From Candidatus Eiseniibacteriota bacterium (lineage in GTDB: Bacteria > Eisenbacteria > RBG-16-71-46): DNA of 6,111 nt. The position numbers were made by a program, and so were the translations under genes. The stretch spans positions 1 to 6,111 of the forward strand of contig VBOS01000431.1 of the NCBI GenBank assembly GCA_005893185.1. Direction: 5' to 3'. Below, piece by piece: positions 4,140-6,111 of this stretch (its first letter is position 1; each line of letters begins with the position of its first letter). A model generated the notes under the pieces. The model was not told where the DNA came from. It saw only the letters and a program-made list of their open reading frames with translations, and did no database searches.

Positions 4140-6111
4140 ATGTCCCGTGCATCCCGTCTCGCTCTCGCGCCCCTCGCGGCGCTCCCGTTGCTCGTGAGCC
4201 TCGGTCCCGCCGCAGCTTCCGCCGCCCGCGGGCAGGCGACGCGCTCGGTGGTCTACGCCCGGCACGGCATGGTGTGCGCGGCGCAGCCGCTCGCTGTGCA
4301 GGCGGGGGTCGAGATCCTGAAGGCGGGCGGCAGCGCGGCCGACGCAGCCATCGCCACCAACGCCTGCCTCGGCCTGATGGAGCCGACCGCGAACGGCCTG
4401 GGCGGAGACCTGTTCGCGATCCTGTGGGACCCGAAGGCCAATAAGGTGGTGGGCTTGAATGCATCGGGGCGCGCGCCGCTCGCGCTCACGATCGACAAGG
4501 TGCCGCCCGAGAAGGACGGCACGATCCCGCTCTACTCGCCCTACTCCTGGACGGTGCCGGGCTGCGCCGACGGCTGGTTCGAGCTGCACGCGAAGTACGG
4601 CAAGCTGCCCATGAAGCAGATCCTGGCGCCCGCGATCCGCTACGCCGAGGAAGGGTTCCCGCTCTCGCCTGTGATCGCAGACGACTGGGGACGCTCGGTC
4701 GCGCGCTTCCAGGACAAGCCCGGCTTCCGCGAGGTGTTCATGCCGGGCGGCCGCGCGCCGCGCGAGCTCACGATCGACAAGGTGCCGCCCGAGAAGGACG
4801 GCACGGTCCCGCTCTACTCGCCCTACTCCTGGACGGTGCCGGGCTGCGCCGACGGCTGGTTCGAGCTGCACGCGAAGTACGGCAAGCTGCCCATGAAGCA
4901 GATCCTGGCGCCCGCGATCCGCTACGCCGAGGAAGGGTTCCCGCTCTCGCCCGTGATCGCAGACGACTGGGGACGCTCGGTCGCGCACTTCCAGGACAAG
5001 CCCGGCTTCCGCGAGGTGTTCATGCCGGGCGGCCGCGCGCCACGCGAGGGCGAGATCTTCAAGAACCCGGCTCTCGCGAAGACGCTGCGTCAGCTCGCCG
5101 AGGGCGGCCGCGACGCCTACTACCAGGGGCCGATCGCAGAGGCCCTGGTGCGCTACTCGCAGGCCAACGGCGGCTTCTTCGCCAAGGAAGACTTCGCCCG
5201 CCACCGCTCGACCTGGGACGAGCCGATCGCGACCGACTACCGCGGCGTGCGCGTGTGGGAGCTGCCGCCCAACAGCCAGGGGCTGGCTGCGCTCGAGCTG
5301 CTCAACCTGCTCGAGGGCTTCGATCTGAAGGGCATGGGCCGAGAGTCGGCCGACTTCTGGCACGTGTTCGTCGAGGCCAAGAAGCTGGCCTACGCCGACC
5401 GCGCCCGCTACTACGCGGACCCGGCGTTCGCGAAGGTTCCGGTGGAGCAGCTCCTGGCCAAGGACTACGCGAAGCAGCGGGCTGCGCTCATCGACATGAA
5501 GCATGCGACGCTCACCGACGCGCCCGGCGAGGTGGCGGCGCTCAACCGCAAGGAGACGACCTACCTGTGCGCGGCCGACGAGAGCGGCATGATGGTGTCG
5601 CTGATCCAGAGCAACTACACCGGCTTCGGCTCGGGCTACGTCGTGCCGGAGGTGGGATTCGGGCTGCAGGATCGCGGCGGGCTCTTCTCGCTCCACAAGG
5701 AACACGCCAATGCGCTCGCGCCCGGCAAGCGCCCGTTCCAGACCATCATCCCCGCGTTCGTGACGAAGGACGGCCAGCCGCTCATGGCGTTCGGCGTGAT
5801 GGGCGGCGACATGCAGCCGCAGGGCCACGCGCAGGTGATCGTCAACCTGTTCGATTTCGGCATGAACCTGCAGGAGGCGGGCGACGCCATCCGCTTCCAC
5901 CACACCGGGTCGAGCGAGCCCACCGGCACCGTGATGAAGGACGGCGGCGTGCTCCACATCGAGGACGGGCTGCCGGCGAGCGTTCTCGAGGAGCTGACGA
6001 GGCGTGGCCACGTGCTGAAGCCCGAGGCGGTCGGCCAATATGGTGGCTACCAGGCGATCTGGCGCGACGCAGCCACCGGCGTCTACTCCGGCGCCACCGA
6101 GAAGCGCAAGG
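4140..6111 (+). CDS. Exported gamma-glutamyltransferase-family protein (YwrD-like Ntn hydrolase) with an internal 94-residue duplication; 3' end cut by the window
   Basis: The frame is open from ATG 4140 to the edge: 657 codons with no stop. Residues 1-28 are a Sec signal peptide (hydrophobic LALAPLAALPLLVSL, cleavage near AAASAARG), so it is periplasmic or secreted. The large-subunit region shows MVCAAQPLAVQAGVEILKAG, GGSAADAAIA, NGLGGDLFAILWD and twice the core motif VPGCADGWFELHAKYGKLP. The autoprocessing nucleophile is predicted as Thr473 in NRKETTYLCAADESG, matching the TTHYSVVD site of E. coli GGT, followed by SNYTGFGSGYV. The small subunit has FQTIIPAFV and GVMGGDMQPQGHAQV. The classical PGGS oxyanion motif and the Arg in DFREMAP are absent (here ASGRAP), so it resembles the YwrD-like branch and its substrate is uncertain. 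Family members split gamma-glutamyl amide bonds such as glutathione. Removing one duplicated unit gives about 563 residues and a nucleophile at 379, close to normal. The last residues (VYSGATEKRK) suggest only a few codons are missing. Whether the enzyme is active with the duplication is unknown. Confidence 0.92.
   Translation, partial: MSRASRLALAPLAALPLLVSLGPAAASAARGQATRSVVYARHGMVCAAQPLAVQAGVEILKAGGSAADAAIATNACLGLMEPTANGLGGDLFAILWDPKANKVVGLNASGRAPLALTIDKVPPEKDGTIPLYSPYSWTVPGCADGWFELHAKYGKLPMKQILAPAIRYAEEGFPLSPVIADDWGRSVARFQDKPGFREVFMPGGRAPRELTIDKVPPEKDGTVPLYSPYSWTVPGCADGWFELHAKYGKLPMKQILAPAIRYAEEGFPLSPVIADDWGRSVAHFQDKPGFREVFMPGGRAPREGEIFKNPALAKTLRQLAEGGRDAYYQGPIAEALVRYSQANGGFFAKEDFARHRSTWDEPIATDYRGVRVWELPPNSQGLAALELLNLLEGFDLKGMGRESADFWHVFVEAKKLAYADRARYYADPAFAKVPVEQLLAKDYAKQRAALIDMKHATLTDAPGEVAALNRKETTYLCAADESGMMVSLIQSNYTGFGSGYVVPEVGFGLQDRGGLFSLHKEHANALAPGKRPFQTIIPAFVTKDGQPLMAFGVMGGDMQPQGHAQVIVNLFDFGMNLQEAGDAIRFHHTGSSEPTGTVMKDGGVLHIEDGLPASVLEELTRRGHVLKPEAVGQYGGYQAIWRDAATGVYSGATEKRK
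4485..4766 (+). repeat. Tandem duplication inside the gamma-glutamyltransferase gene, unit 1
   Basis: This 282-bp unit, exactly 94 codons (residues 116-209, LTIDKVPPEKDG to GGRAPRE), is repeated directly afterwards without a gap. By comparison with the rest of the family, the natural upstream flank (ASGRAPLA) is on this copy. Differences from unit 2 are A/G at 4524 (Ile129 versus Val), T/C at 4670 (silent Pro), G/A at 4705 (Arg189 versus His) and G/A at 4760 (silent Pro). Confidence 0.97.
4767..5048 (+). repeat. Tandem duplication inside the gamma-glutamyltransferase gene, unit 2
   Basis: This is the second copy of the 282-bp unit (residues 210-303), 278 of 282 bases identical to unit 1 and in frame. 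It is followed by the normal downstream continuation (GEIFKNPALAKTL). The junction reads ...RAPRE|LTID..., so the end of the unit is fused to its start. The sites before and after the breakpoints share only gcgcgccg nearby and about one base at the exact breakpoint, so it was not made by recombination between long repeats. Confidence 0.97.

Noticed and set aside
4485..5048. Mobile element or insertion inside the GGT gene
   Set aside because: The extra DNA is simply a second copy of GGT coding sequence in frame. There are no terminal inverted repeats, target-site duplication or transposase.
3321..6038. A 905-codon open frame on the minus strand covering the gamma-glutamyltransferase region and the small barrel gene
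   Set aside because: Only its last 217 codons (3321-3974) are a real gene with signal peptide and ribosome site. The rest is the antisense of the GGT gene, Arg/His/Ala-rich, and shows the same duplication because it mirrors the plus-strand repeat.

Overview
This 6.1 kb window is very GC-rich. All clearly coding frames are dominated by G/C third positions, and three of the products carry Sec-type signal peptides, two of them beta-barrel-like outer-membrane proteins. This points to a Gram-negative bacterium of the GC-rich deltaproteobacterial, myxobacterial or Binatota-like kind, possibly from a metagenome. The assignment is inferred from composition and protein style only. No RNA gene, insertion sequence or CRISPR array is visible.

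Layout, left to right: (1) positions 1-233 (or 263), minus strand, hold the N-terminus of a membrane sensor/signalling protein that runs off the left edge. (2) About 190 bp of non-coding DNA follows, with a strong GC hairpin (270-297) just upstream of that gene. (3) Positions 454-2087, minus strand, hold a secreted, probably outer-membrane beta-barrel protein of about 544 residues. Its reading frame is broken by an apparent one-base loss near 1687-1703, so it appears as two overlapping frames. (4) Positions 2104-3291, minus strand, hold a complete glutaryl-CoA dehydrogenase (gcdH) with the catalytic Glu and FAD-site motifs intact. (5) Positions 3321-3974, minus strand, hold a complete small outer-membrane beta-barrel protein. 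(6) A 165 bp divergent intergenic region carries a good sigma70-like promoter for the minus-strand genes. (7) From 4140 to the right edge, plus strand, lies an exported gamma-glutamyltransferase-family (YwrD-like) protein, missing only its last few codons.

The three minus-strand genes from 3974 down to 454 are closely packed (gaps of 29 and 16 bp) with good ribosome binding sites, and probably form one transcription unit from the promoter at 4020-4048. The gamma-glutamyltransferase is transcribed divergently.

The most unusual feature is an in-frame tandem duplication of 282 bp (94 codons) inside the gamma-glutamyltransferase gene. It duplicates part of the large-subunit core upstream of the autoprocessing Thr. 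The two copies differ at four positions (two silent, two missense), and the junction has almost no microhomology. The second point of interest is the frameshift in the large outer-membrane protein gene. I see no convincing evidence of a wholly new multi-gene system.
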